From assembly GCA_035538335.1 (NCBI GenBank), contig DATLKN010000037.1:25447-89446 (forward strand): a stretch of 64,000 nt of DNA. The letters run 5' to 3'. Within the stretch, counting starts at the first letter, position 1. Every line of letters begins with the position of its first letter. Made by a program: the position numbers and the translations under genes. Below the pieces are notes generated by a model. The model was given only the letters and a program-made list of their open reading frames with translations, did not search any database and was not told the origin of the DNA. The stretch comes from AP-15 sp035538335. Its GTDB lineage: Bacteria > Pseudomonadota > Alphaproteobacteria > ATCC43930 > CGMCC-115725. Below are positions 34,585 to 42,371 of the stretch, piece by piece.

Positions 34585-35109
34585 ATGGCGGAAGCGGACG
34601 GCAGCGAGAGATGGCAGGATGCGCTCTACGATCTGTTGAAGAAGGGCGGCGTCACGCAGTTCGCTTATGTGCCCGATGCCGGGCACCGTGTGCTGATCGA
34701 CCGCTCGCTCGCCGATCCCGAGGTGCATTCGGTAGCGCTGACGACCGAGGAAGAGGGGGTGGCGCTTATCGCCGGCGCCGATCTCGGCGGCGCCCGCGCG
34801 GTGCTGCTCCTGCAGTCGAGCGGGGTCGGCAACTGCATCAACATGCTGTCGCTGGTCAAGGGCGGGCGCTTTCCGTTTCTCGCCTTCGTCAGCATGCGCG
34901 GCGATTTCGGCGAGGGAAACCCGTGGCAGTTCCCGATGGGGCAGGCGGTCGAGCCGGTCTTGCAGGCGATGGGCGTCATCTGCCTCAGGGCCGAGCGCCC
35001 GGACGAGGTCGTGCCGACGGCCGCGGCGGCGCTGACGATGGTGTTCCAGAGCGGCAACGCGGTCGCCGTGCTGCTGACGCAGAAACTGCTCGGCGCGAAG
35101 CAATTCTGA
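34585..35109 (+). CDS. Sulfopyruvate/phosphonopyruvate decarboxylase-like alpha subunit (TPP enzyme PYR domain)
   Basis: Protein of 174 aa equal to the PYR half of a thiamine-diphosphate decarboxylase: TQFAYVPDAGHRVLIDR, then TTEEEGVALIAGADLGG with the catalytic Glu of TPP enzymes, then LLLQSSGVGNCINML. It resembles ComD. The cofactor-binding half is encoded by the next gene 12 bases downstream, so an alpha/beta complex is expected. The exact 2-oxo acid cannot be read from sequence. The ATG follows GGAGAGCG. Confidence 0.82.
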   Translation: MAEADGSERWQDALYDLLKKGGVTQFAYVPDAGHRVLIDRSLADPEVHSVALTTEEEGVALIAGADLGGARAVLLLQSSGVGNCINMLSLVKGGRFPFLAFVSMRGDFGEGNPWQFPMGQAVEPVLQAMGVICLRAERPDEVVPTAAAALTMVFQSGNAVAVLLTQKLLGAKQF

Positions 35110-35121
35110 GGGAGGCGGGCG

Positions 35122-35718
35122 ATGCCGCAATCGGGACCGGAATTCATCCTCGACCGGCGCGACGCGGTGCCGGCGATCGTCGGCCGGCAAGAGGATTTCC
35201 TCTTCGTCGCCGGGCTCGCCGGCACGAGCCGCGATGTCGCCGCGCTGACCCGCGACGGCGCCAACAGCTATACGATGGCGGGGGCGATGGGCGGGGCGGC
35301 GATGATCGGGCTCGGCCTCGCGCTCGCGCGGCCCGACAAGCGCGTGCTGGTGGTGACGGGCGACGGCGAACTGTTGATGAATTTGAGCGCGCTGGCGACG
35401 ATCGCGGTGTTGAACCCGGCCAATCTCGCGATCCTCTGCGTCGATAACGGTCATTACGGCGAGACCGGCTATCAGAAGAGCCATACGAGCCTCGGCGTCG
35501 ATCTCGAAAAGATCGCCGCCGGCTGCGGTATCGCCCGCACCCGCACGGTGGCGCACGAAGAGGAGATCGCCGACGGCGCGCGGATGCTGCGCGACGGCAA
35601 CGGCGCGGCCTTCGTCGTGCTGCGCGTCAAGCCGACGGATCCGCCCGCCTACAAGCGCAATTTCGACCCCGCCTTCTGCCGCAACCGCTTCAAGACCGCG
35701 CTCGCCGACGGGGAGTAA
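35122..35718 (+). CDS. Sulfopyruvate/phosphonopyruvate decarboxylase-like beta subunit (TPP-binding domain)
   Basis: Protein of 198 aa forming the PP half of the split TPP enzyme. The diphosphate motif is VVTGDGELLMNLSALATIAV with the matching CVDNGHYGETG (GDG...N pattern). YTMAGAMGGAAMIGLGLALA is also typical, and the protein resembles ComE. ATG 35122 follows GGGAGGCGGGCG. The TauD gene that converges on this pair may hint at organosulfonate metabolism, but this is only suggestive. Confidence 0.83.
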   Translation: MPQSGPEFILDRRDAVPAIVGRQEDFLFVAGLAGTSRDVAALTRDGANSYTMAGAMGGAAMIGLGLALARPDKRVLVVTGDGELLMNLSALATIAVLNPANLAILCVDNGHYGETGYQKSHTSLGVDLEKIAAGCGIARTRTVAHEEEIADGARMLRDGNGAAFVVLRVKPTDPPAYKRNFDPAFCRNRFKTALADGE

Positions 35719-35727
35719 CGCCGGCGT

Positions 35728-35805
35728 CGCCCCTCACCCCAACCCTCTCCCCGCGTGCGGGGAGAGGGAGGGACCCGCGGCGAAGCCGTGGGAGGGTGAG
35801 GGGCA
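35728..35805. repeat. Intergenic palindromic repeat, CTCTCCCCGCGTGCGGGGAGAG type
   Basis: CTCTCCCCGCGTGCGGGGAGAG forms a perfect 9-bp-stem palindrome, followed by a second imperfect arm pair (GACCCGCGGCGAAGCCGTGG) and GGGTGAGGGGC, which mirrors the initial GCCCCTCACCC. It lies between convergent genes and could serve as a bidirectional transcription stop. Confidence 0.65.
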
Positions 35806-35816
35806 GAAAGCGACGC

Positions 35817-36719
35817 CTACCCCGCCGCCAGGGCCGACGCGACAAAGGCGGGGTCGAAGATGCGGTCGGCCATCACCTGGCAGCGTTTGATGAGGCGCGG
35901 TTCGTCCGCCCGGTAGTCGGGGTGCGCGTAGTGCAATGTGCCGATGTCGTCCCAGAAGAGCAGGTCGCCCTCGCTCCAGCGGTGCCGCCAGCGGTATTTC
36001 GCCTGCAATTGGTGCTCGAAGAGGAATTGGAGGATGCGCTCGCTCTCCTCATCCGGCAGCTCGTTGATGCGCACAGCATAGCCGGGATTGGCGTAGAGCA
36101 CCTTTTCCCCGGTGATCGGGTGCGTCAGAAAGATCGGGTGCGAGACGGGCGGTTTCTTCGCCCGCTGCTCCGGCGTCAGCGGTCCCCGCGTGCTCCCCGG
36201 CCGCGCCCGCATGCGGTCCCAGAACTTCGCGAAGTCGTGCAGCACGGTCATGCCGTCGAGGCGCTGTTTCAATTCCGCCGGCAGCCCCGCATAGGCGGCG
36301 CGCATGTTGGCGAATTCGGTGTCGCCGAGCGGCCTGCCGTCGCGCCGCGGCACGCGGATCGCGTAGAGCGCGTTGGCGAACGCGATCTCTTCGCTGTACG
36401 ACATGTCGGTGTGCCAGTCCTGGCCGGCATCGGCGAGCCCCAAGGGGCGCCCGTCCTCGACGATGTTCGACAGCGTCATGACCTCCGGATGCGCACCGTC
36501 CTGATAGGCGGCGGCGACATTGATCTCGAGCCCGCCGAAGCGCCCGGCGAAGGCCTTCAACGAAGCCGCATCGAGCTGTTGCCCGGGGAAGCAGAGGACG
36601 CCGTGGCGACCGAGCGCCAGCAGGATCCGGCCGAACGCGCGGACGTCGAGCGGCTCGCGCAAGTCGAGCCCCGTGACCCTCGCGCCCAGCACCTCGCCCG
36701 AGGGCTCGACCCCGATCAT
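35817..36719 (-). CDS. TauD/TfdA family Fe(II)/2-oxoglutarate dioxygenase
   Basis: Protein of 300 aa. The iron ligands fit the family: QDWHTDMSYSEE (HxD) near residue 101 and the distal His in TLHYAHPDYRADEPR near 270, with the 2-oxoglutarate Arg in RLIKRCQVMADR. GRHGVLCFPGQQLDAASL is also characteristic. The substrate is unknown; family members act on taurine, phenoxyacetates, carnitine precursors and sulfate esters. It is coupled by ATGA to the aldo/keto reductase gene upstream. Confidence 0.88.
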   Translation of the reverse strand: MIGVEPSGEVLGARVTGLDLREPLDVRAFGRILLALGRHGVLCFPGQQLDAASLKAFAGRFGGLEINVAAAYQDGAHPEVMTLSNIVEDGRPLGLADAGQDWHTDMSYSEEIAFANALYAIRVPRRDGRPLGDTEFANMRAAYAGLPAELKQRLDGMTVLHDFAKFWDRMRARPGSTRGPLTPEQRAKKPPVSHPIFLTHPITGEKVLYANPGYAVRINELPDEESERILQFLFEHQLQAKYRWRHRWSEGDLLFWDDIGTLHYAHPDYRADEPRLIKRCQVMADRIFDPAFVASALAAG

Positions 36720-37711
36720 CGCGCTTCCCCGGCAAAGCCCTGCCGCAGCGCCTCGAGGCGGGCGAGCGCGGCCGGCGGCAGCGGGCCTTTCGCGACCGCG
36801 GCAGCGGCGTATTCGAGCTGGTCGAGGGTCGAATAGCCGACGAGCGTCGTCGTGACGGCCGGGTGCGCGATGACGAAGCGGATCGCCGCCTCGACGAGGC
36901 TTGCCGCATGTCCCTCGCGCAGCAGCGGCTCTAAGCGGCGGGCGCGCTCGACGTCGGTCTTGTAATCGCGGCCCGAGGCGATCGGCTCGACCGAGGGCGA
37001 GCCGAGCGGATGGCGGTCTTCGGTGCCGCTGAGCGCCCCGGCGGCCAGCACCCGGATCGCGATGACGCCCATCTGCGCCCGCCCGATGCGCGCCAAGAGG
37101 TTCTTGTAGTCATGCGCCGGATAGCCGGCGGCCACCGTGGCGCCGGCGCTCGGGTTCAGCATGTTGTAGGGGACTTGCGCGCTATCGAAGGCGCCCGCCT
37201 CGACGACCTGCTCGAGAGCTTCCGTGTCGCCGACCGCGGTGATGCCGAGAAAGCGGGTCTTGCCGTCGCGCTGCAAGCGTTCGAAGGCCGGCACCGCTTC
37301 GCCGAGCACCTGCTCGGGGGTGAGCGCGTCGTCGTGCCCCGCAAGCGTGATGTGGTTGTGCAATTGGAACAGATCGACATGGTCGAGCTGCAGCCGCCCG
37401 AGGCTCGCTTCCAGCGAGGCGGCGATCGCGGCGCGGATGCGGCCTTTCTTTTCGGGCGGCACCCGCACCTTGGTGCCGACGAGCACATCGGGCTTGAGGC
37501 TCTTCAGCACGCGCCCCAGATTGCGCTCCGACTGGCCCTGCCCGTACATCGCGGCGGTGTCGAAATAATTGGTGCCGAGCTCGATCGCGCGGGCGACGGC
37601 GCGCTCCTGGTCGGCCGGGCTGCCGCGCACCATCAGCCCGCCGACCGCGCCGCAGCCGAAGCCGAGGAGCGAAAGCCCGAGGCCGCTCTTGCCGAGCACG
37701 CGATGTTCCAT
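36716..37711 (-). CDS. Aldo/keto reductase
   Basis: Protein of 331 aa of the AKR (beta/alpha)8 family. LGFGCGAVGGLM precedes ELGTNYFDTAAMYGQGQSE (catalytic Asp and Tyr), then VLVGTKVRV (Lys) and LFQLHNHI (His). ATTTLVGYSTLDQLE is near the end. It uses NAD(P)H on a sugar or aldehyde that is not identified. ATG 37711 is preceded by GGAGGTCGGA. It is the first gene of a two-gene unit with tauD-like. Confidence 0.88.
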   Translation of the reverse strand: MEHRVLGKSGLGLSLLGFGCGAVGGLMVRGSPADQERAVARAIELGTNYFDTAAMYGQGQSERNLGRVLKSLKPDVLVGTKVRVPPEKKGRIRAAIAASLEASLGRLQLDHVDLFQLHNHITLAGHDDALTPEQVLGEAVPAFERLQRDGKTRFLGITAVGDTEALEQVVEAGAFDSAQVPYNMLNPSAGATVAAGYPAHDYKNLLARIGRAQMGVIAIRVLAAGALSGTEDRHPLGSPSVEPIASGRDYKTDVERARRLEPLLREGHAASLVEAAIRFVIAHPAVTTTLVGYSTLDQLEYAAAAVAKGPLPPAALARLEALRQGFAGEAR

Positions 37712-37904
37712 TCCGACCTCCCGCAATGCGGTACGAATCAATCCTCGGCCGGCGGGGCTGTCAATCGGCCGCCGATTCGCCGCCGCCATGCGGCGCGGAG
37801 CCCCGGCCCGCGGCCGATCGCCGCCGCGGGCGGGCGCCGGCAGATCGGGGCTGACGTTTGCCGCGATCGGCGCGAGAATAGCAAAATTGCCGGAGAGAAA
37901 TCCC

Positions 37905-38534
37905 ATGCACGCCTTGTTCGACGGCGTCTCGATCCTCCCGGTCCTGACGATCGACCGGCTGGAGGATGCGGTGCCGCTCGCCCGCGCGCTTCGCGACGGC
38001 GGCCTCTCGGTCTTGGAGGTGACGTTGCGCACGCCGGCGGCGCCGGCGGCAATCGCCGCCATCGCCCGCGAATTGCCCGAGGTCGCGGTCGGCGCCGGAA
38101 CCGTGCAGCGCCCGGCCGATGTCGTGCGCGCGGCGGCGGTTGGGGCGCGTTTTCTGGTGAGCCCGGGCTTGACCGCGGAACTCGCCGCCTCGGCCTTGGG
38201 CAGCCGGCTGCCTTATCTGCCGGGCGTCGCCACCCCGTCGGAGGTGATGGCCGCGCGCGAACTCGGCATCTGCTTCCTTAAGCTCTTCCCGGCCGAGGCC
38301 ATGGGCGGCGCGGCATTGCTGCGCGCGCTCGCGCCGGTTTTCCCGGGCGTCGCTTTCTGCCCGACGGGCGGCGTCGACGAGACCAGCGCGCCCGCCTATC
38401 TCGGACTGCCGAACGTGCCGATGGTCGGCGGCTCTTGGATGGCGCCGGCGGACGCCGTCGCGAAGCGCGACTGGGCGCGCGTGCGCCGGCTCGCCGAGCG
38501 CGCCCGCGCGATCGGGCGCCGGGAAGCCGCCTAA
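37905..38534 (+). CDS. eda: 2-dehydro-3-deoxy-phosphogluconate (KDPG) aldolase
   Basis: Protein of 209 aa. Key residues: LEVTLRTPAAP (catalytic Glu) near residue 43, GAGTVQRPADV near 66 and the Schiff-base Lys in GICFLKLFPAEAMGG near 126, then CPTGGVDETSAPAYL. It cleaves KDPG to pyruvate and glyceraldehyde 3-phosphate in the Entner-Doudoroff pathway. The ATG follows CGGAGAGAAATCCC. The edd gene is not next to it. The 3' end overlaps the convergent SDR remnant by 4 bp. Confidence 0.92.
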   Translation: MHALFDGVSILPVLTIDRLEDAVPLARALRDGGLSVLEVTLRTPAAPAAIAAIARELPEVAVGAGTVQRPADVVRAAAVGARFLVSPGLTAELAASALGSRLPYLPGVATPSEVMAARELGICFLKLFPAEAMGGAALLRALAPVFPGVAFCPTGGVDETSAPAYLGLPNVPMVGGSWMAPADAVAKRDWARVRRLAERARAIGRREAA

Positions 38535-39273
38535 TACGTCGCGCGGCCGCGGGAGATGTCGAAGACGGCGCCGGTCGAGAACGAGCATTCCTCGGATGAG
38601 AGCCACGCGACGATCGCGGCGATCTCCTCGACGCGGACGAACCGGCCCATCGGGATCTTCGACAGCATGTAGTCGATCTGCGCCTCGGTCATCTGCTCGA
38701 AGATCGCGGTGCGGGCGGCGGCGGGCGTCACGCAGTTGACCCGGATGCCGGTCGCGGCCAGTTCCTTCCCCAGCGACTTGGTCAGGCCGATGACGCCGGC
38801 CTTCGCTGCCGAGTAGGCCGACGCGTTGGGGTTGCCTTCCTTGCCGGCGATCGAGGCGATGTTGACGATGCGCCCATAGCCTGCCTTCCGCATCAGCGGC
38901 ACCGCGGCCCGGCAGCAGTTGAAGACGCCGACGAGGTCGATCTCGACGACCCGCCGCCATTCCTCGGGCGGGTATTCGTCGAGCGGGAAATTCGGCCCCG
39001 ATATCCCGGCTTGTTGACGAGGATGGCGGGCGGCCCGATTTGCGCCACCGTCGCCGCCAGCGCCGCGGCGATCGATCGCGGATCGGTCACGTCGGCGAGA
39101 TAGGAGGCGGCGCCCTCGATCGCGGCCGCCGTCGCCGTCGCCGCCCCGGCATCGACGTCCCAGATCGCGACCCGCGCGCCCGAGGCCGCGAGCCGCTCGG
39201 CGATCGCCCGCCCGATGCCGCGCGCCGCGCCGGTGACGATCGCGCTGCGCCCCGCCAGATTGATCCGGTTCAT
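38531..39273 (-). pseudogene. SDR-family oxidoreductase (FabG-like), broken by a one-base deletion
   Basis: The first part (from ATG 39273) encodes the Rossmann start SAIVTGAARGIGRAIAERLA and runs to ILVNK. It then leaves the SDR pattern. In the next frame the protein continues as AGISGPNFPLDEYPPEEW, VVEIDLVGVFNCCRAAVPLM, IVNIASIAGKEGN and YSAAKAGVIGLTKSL to the end. The expected AAC AAC GCC of the NNAG motif reads AACAAGCC, so one C is missing between 39010 and 39011. All catalytic residues (Ser, Tyr, Lys) survive in the second part. It is either a very recent frameshift or a sequencing error. It is coupled to the gene at 39270 by ATGA. Confidence 0.85.
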
Positions 39274-39860
39274 GTCGCCCCCCAGTCGTCGAAGCCGCGT
39301 TGCCGCAATTCCTCGACGACCCGATTAAAATGCGCCGGCGCCGAGCGGTCGAGCCCTTCGAGCCAGTTCTGGTCGAGAAACGAGGCGAGCGCCGGCTGCC
39401 CGAGCGAGGCTTCCCACAGGATGCCGAGGAGCGAGGCCTGCGCCTCGTCTTCTTCGCGCTGCAGGACCGGCAATGTCGCGGCGCGCGCCGCCGCCTCGCG
39501 GTCGCGCGTGTCGGGGCCGGGGCCGAGGCCGAAATCGACGAGCCGGCGCCGCTCGGGCGGGGCGAGCGCGAAATGCGCCGCCTCGTGCAGGATCACATAG
39601 GCTTCGACCGAGCCGTCGAGCGCGGTGCCGTCCCAGTTGAACCGGCATCGCGTGCCCTGGGGGTGCACCCCCATGCCGAGCGAGCGGGCGACGGCCAAGG
39701 CGGCGCGACGGTGCCGCTCGGCCTCTTCGCCCGCGGCGCGCTCGGGCGAACTCGCGCGGATATCCCCGAAGGCGGCCCGCGCGAGCGGCCCCGCCAGCCC
39801 CGCGGCAAAGCGGTCGAGCGCCGGGGCCAAGGCCGCGCGCGGGATCGGCGTCAGAATCAT
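39270..39860 (-). CDS. Hypothetical protein with a zincin-like HExxH motif
   Basis: Protein of 196 aa that I do not recognise as a named family. It carries AYVILHEAAHFALAPPERRR, an HExxH metal-binding motif near residue 92, and a downstream acidic helix EEDEAQASLLGILWEASLG that could supply the third ligand. There is no signal peptide and it appears cytoplasmic. It may be a metallopeptidase or an iron-dependent hydroxylase. Its stop overlaps the start of the SDR gene by ATGA, so the two were probably co-expressed. Confidence 0.65.
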   Translation of the reverse strand: MILTPIPRAALAPALDRFAAGLAGPLARAAFGDIRASSPERAAGEEAERHRRAALAVARSLGMGVHPQGTRCRFNWDGTALDGSVEAYVILHEAAHFALAPPERRRLVDFGLGPGPDTRDREAAARAATLPVLQREEDEAQASLLGILWEASLGQPALASFLDQNWLEGLDRSAPAHFNRVVEELRQRGFDDWGAT

Positions 39861-39912
39861 GGGTAACAGATAGCGCCTCCCGGCCCCGATCCGCTACCCC
39901 GGCCAGCGGCGG

Positions 39913-41076
39913 CTACTGCGCGGCGAGATCCGGGTGGCCCGTCCTGGCCGGCGTGATCGTCCCGAAGAGGCCGTCGGTTTCGCCATTCGGGCCGGCGGTG
40001 AAGAAGAGCGTGTCGGAACTCGATTTGGCGCCGCCGCCCAGTGTCAAGGTCCACAGCCCGTCGATCGCTAGCGGCTTGCCGTGACCATCCGCGAGTTGGT
40101 CGACGAAATGCCCGTCGGAATCGAACACGTTGATGCGCCCATTGCCGAAATTTCCGATCAGGATATCGCCGCTGAAGCGGCCGAAGGCGAATGAGGCGCG
40201 GGCGACGCCCCATGGCGAGTTGAGCTGGCCGTGCTGCGCAAAGCGTTGCAGGAGGTGCCCGTCGGTGTCGAACACATCGACGAAGCCGTGCCCCTGGCCG
40301 GCCACGTCGTCATGTTTTTGCGCGTCCTGCAAAGCATAGGTGACGAACAGGTCGCCGTTGATGTTCTGTATGCCGAACGGCGCATAACCCACTGGAATAT
40401 TTGGATCGCTAAATCCGCCGTCGGTCGTCGCCGGCTTGAAGCTATGGTCGAACACGTCGATCGTGCCGGCGCGGAAATTGGTTGCGAAGAGGAAGTCGCC
40501 ATTGATGTTGACGCCGAAGGCGAGCCCCTTGTAGACGGCGCCCGGCCCGGTCTTCGAATTGTCGGCCGCGAGCACCGCCTGGTTCGCCGGGTTGAGCCCG
40601 GGCGCCCAGGCCGAAACCGTCCCGTCCTCGGTGTCGAAGATAAAGAGCGCGGGAATGCTTGTGCCGGGCACGAGGAACGCGGTGGTCGGGTTCGTCGTTG
40701 GGTTCCACACAATGCCGGTCGGCGCCGCGACGAAGTTCGGCGGCGAGCCGTTCGGCCCGGGGATGATCACTCCGCCCGGCGGGCTTGGATTGATCGTCAC
40801 GATCGTGCCGTCACCCTGGTAGAGCGTGGCCAGTCCGCTCGCGTTGTCGTTGATCCAGAAAGGGCTGCCGGCCGGGGTGAAGGCGACGCCCCAGGCATTC
40901 TTCAAATTCGTGTCCTGGACCTTCGCCACCCCCGCCAGATCGGAGACCAGCTTGGTGACGACATAGGCGTTGCGCCCGTTTCCGGAGCCCATGTCTTGGG
41001 CGCGCGCAGCCATCATGCCGCCGACGAGCAATGCCATCGCGCTCGCGACGACTACCTGTCGATAGAAAGATTTCAT
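39913..41076 (-). CDS. TIGR03118-type secreted beta-propeller-like protein
   Basis: Protein of 387 aa with a signal peptide (VVVASAMALLVGGMMAARAQ). Then come repeated beta-strand blocks: LKNAWGVAFTPAGSPFWIND, GTIDVFDHSF, HGFVDVFDTDGHLLQRFAQHG, LNSPWGVARA and DILIGNFGNGRINVFDSDG. These match the family named TIGR03118, whose function is unknown. It is expected in the periplasm or outside the cell. The upstream region is AT-rich and shares a 15-base repeat with the sigma factor gene, so control by that sigma factor is conceivable. Confidence 0.82.
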   Translation of the reverse strand: MKSFYRQVVVASAMALLVGGMMAARAQDMGSGNGRNAYVVTKLVSDLAGVAKVQDTNLKNAWGVAFTPAGSPFWINDNASGLATLYQGDGTIVTINPSPPGGVIIPGPNGSPPNFVAAPTGIVWNPTTNPTTAFLVPGTSIPALFIFDTEDGTVSAWAPGLNPANQAVLAADNSKTGPGAVYKGLAFGVNINGDFLFATNFRAGTIDVFDHSFKPATTDGGFSDPNIPVGYAPFGIQNINGDLFVTYALQDAQKHDDVAGQGHGFVDVFDTDGHLLQRFAQHGQLNSPWGVARASFAFGRFSGDILIGNFGNGRINVFDSDGHFVDQLADGHGKPLAIDGLWTLTLGGGAKSSSDTLFFTAGPNGETDGLFGTITPARTGHPDLAAQ

Positions 41077-41159
41077 CGCGGGATCCTTCCTTTCGGCCTT
41101 TCAGCGAGCGACAATCGATCGCCCGTCCTAGAATGATCGAAAGGAAGATAACCACTCCT

Positions 41160-41174
41160 ATCACATCTTCGTTA
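41160..41174. repeat. 15-base direct repeat ATCACATCTTCGTTA, copy 1
   Basis: An exact 15-base match to 41926-41940. This copy sits about 85 bases upstream of the TIGR03118-type gene, on the downstream side of the ECF sigma gene, in an AT-rich stretch (41077-41270) that otherwise holds no gene. Confidence 0.6.
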
Positions 41175-41240
41175 TTAGCATGACATATTTGTGGCGGATT
41201 AATCTTGATAGTAACTTAAACTGGATGTTAGTTTTCGATT

Positions 41241-41963
41241 TTATTGTAACGATATGTTCTTGCATGGCCGTTCCACAGCAGCGATCCGCAATGGCGAGCG
41301 GGGCCATTCTTCGCCGTAGAGATGTCGCCGCAGCCGTCCGCGCGCCCGCGACAGCCGCGACATCACGGTGCCGATCGGTACGCCGAGCACTCGCGCCGCT
41401 TCTCCATAGGAGAGTTCCTCGAGGCCGATCAGCAGCAGCACCGCGCGTTGCTGCTCGGGCAGCGCGGCGACGGCCCGCACGATGTCGCGATGAACGAGGC
41501 TGCCGTCTTGTCCGCCGCACGCCGTGGGCAGCGCCTCCTCGCGTATCTGCGACAAATCAGCATGCGCGCCCCGCCGCCGGCGGCGCTCCTCGCCGCTCAA
41601 AAAGCGGTTGTAGAGGATCGTATAAAGCCAGCCGCGCAGATCGCCGCCCGGCCGCCGGCGATCCCATGCGAGAAGCGCACGCTCGAGCGTGTCCTGCACC
41701 AGATCGTCGGCTTCTTCGCAATTGCCGCGCAGCAAGGCGCGCGCAAAGCGGCGCAGCCCTGCGATGTGCGACTCGAGATGGGCGGTGCGCTCTCGAATTG
41801 TGGCTTCCACGACACCTGCTTCCAGATTTGAGAAATATTGCTGCCAGAAAGCCGGCGATGACGCCTCGCTTCCCGACGAGAAGATTGCCAGACGAAAATT
41901 ACCGCGATCCGCCAACAAGACCTCGATCACATCTTCGTTAGGTAAGAGACATTTTTGCGTCAT
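41241..41963 (-). CDS. ECF-type RNA polymerase sigma factor
   Basis: Sigma-70 region 2 (ADDLVQDTLERALLAW, then LRGWLYTILYNRF) and region 4 (LPEQQRAVLLLIGLEELSY, GVPIGTVMSRLSRARGRLRR) are clear. From ATG 41963 (ribosome site AAGAGG) the protein is 240 aa, with about 50 N-terminal residues that ECF factors normally lack. A GTG start near VEATIRERTAHLESH would give a usual size of about 190 aa. No anti-sigma gene is adjacent. It is divergent from the HiPIP/cytochrome-porin pair, the likely regulon neighbour. Confidence 0.88.
   Translation of the reverse strand: MTQKCLLPNEDVIEVLLADRGNFRLAIFSSGSEASSPAFWQQYFSNLEAGVVEATIRERTAHLESHIAGLRRFARALLRGNCEEADDLVQDTLERALLAWDRRRPGGDLRGWLYTILYNRFLSGEERRRRRGAHADLSQIREEALPTACGGQDGSLVHRDIVRAVAALPEQQRAVLLLIGLEELSYGEAARVLGVPIGTVMSRLSRARGRLRRHLYGEEWPRSPLRIAAVERPCKNISLQ
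41926..41940. repeat. 15-base direct repeat ATCACATCTTCGTTA, copy 2
   Basis: This copy lies at codons 8-13 of the sigma gene if the ATG at 41963 is used, or in its upstream region if the shorter protein is the real one. An identical sequence precedes the TIGR03118-type gene. The shared position upstream of two same-strand genes suggests a regulatory site or a duplicated fragment. Confidence 0.5.
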
Positions 41964-42083
41964 TCTAAACCTCTTGTTAGAAAGTGAATGTTTGTTTAGA
42001 CGAGTATTGAAGAAGATCGGATCGGAATAAGTGCTCCGCCGTCGGGTCGTAGAGGTCGGTTGCCTCCGACGGAGAGAGATATC

Positions 42084-42371
42084 ATGACCGACCTGCGCGA
42101 ATTTCTGCGGCCGCGGCATACGCGGCGCACGCTGCTCCGCGGCTTCGCCGCGATCCTCGGTTCCGCTCCGATGATCGGCGCCGGCGCCGATCCTGCGGCA
42201 GCGCAGCAAAAGGTGGCGCCGACCGTCGTCGGCTATGAGGACCACCCTGACGGCGGCAAGGAATGCGCGAAATGCGCCCAATTCCAGCCGCCCGACGCTT
42301 GCCGGCTGGTCGCGGGCCGGATCAGCCCGCAAGGTTCCTGCCGGCTCTTCGTGCCGAAATCGGCGTCGTGA
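42084..42371 (+). CDS. High-potential iron-sulfur protein (HiPIP)-like with Tat signal
   Basis: Protein of 95 aa. A twin-arginine signal (TRRTLLRGFAAILG, residues 13-26) precedes a small domain with four cysteines at 61, 64, 73 and 86 (ECAKCAQFQPPDAC, SPQGSC), the usual set for a [4Fe-4S] HiPIP. GYEDHPDGGKEC is typical of the family. It would carry electrons in the periplasm. ATG 42084 follows GGAGAGAGATATC. The stop overlaps the next start as GTGA, so HiPIP and cytochrome-porin are co-translated, which suggests they work together. Confidence 0.87.
   Translation: MTDLREFLRPRHTRRTLLRGFAAILGSAPMIGAGADPAAAQQKVAPTVVGYEDHPDGGKECAKCAQFQPPDACRLVAGRISPQGSCRLFVPKSAS

Noticed and set aside
39001..39020. 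Possible selenocysteine or programmed frameshift in the SDR gene
   Set aside because: The break is a frame change, not a UGA at a Cys position, and no slippery heptamer is visible. A simple one-base loss explains it.
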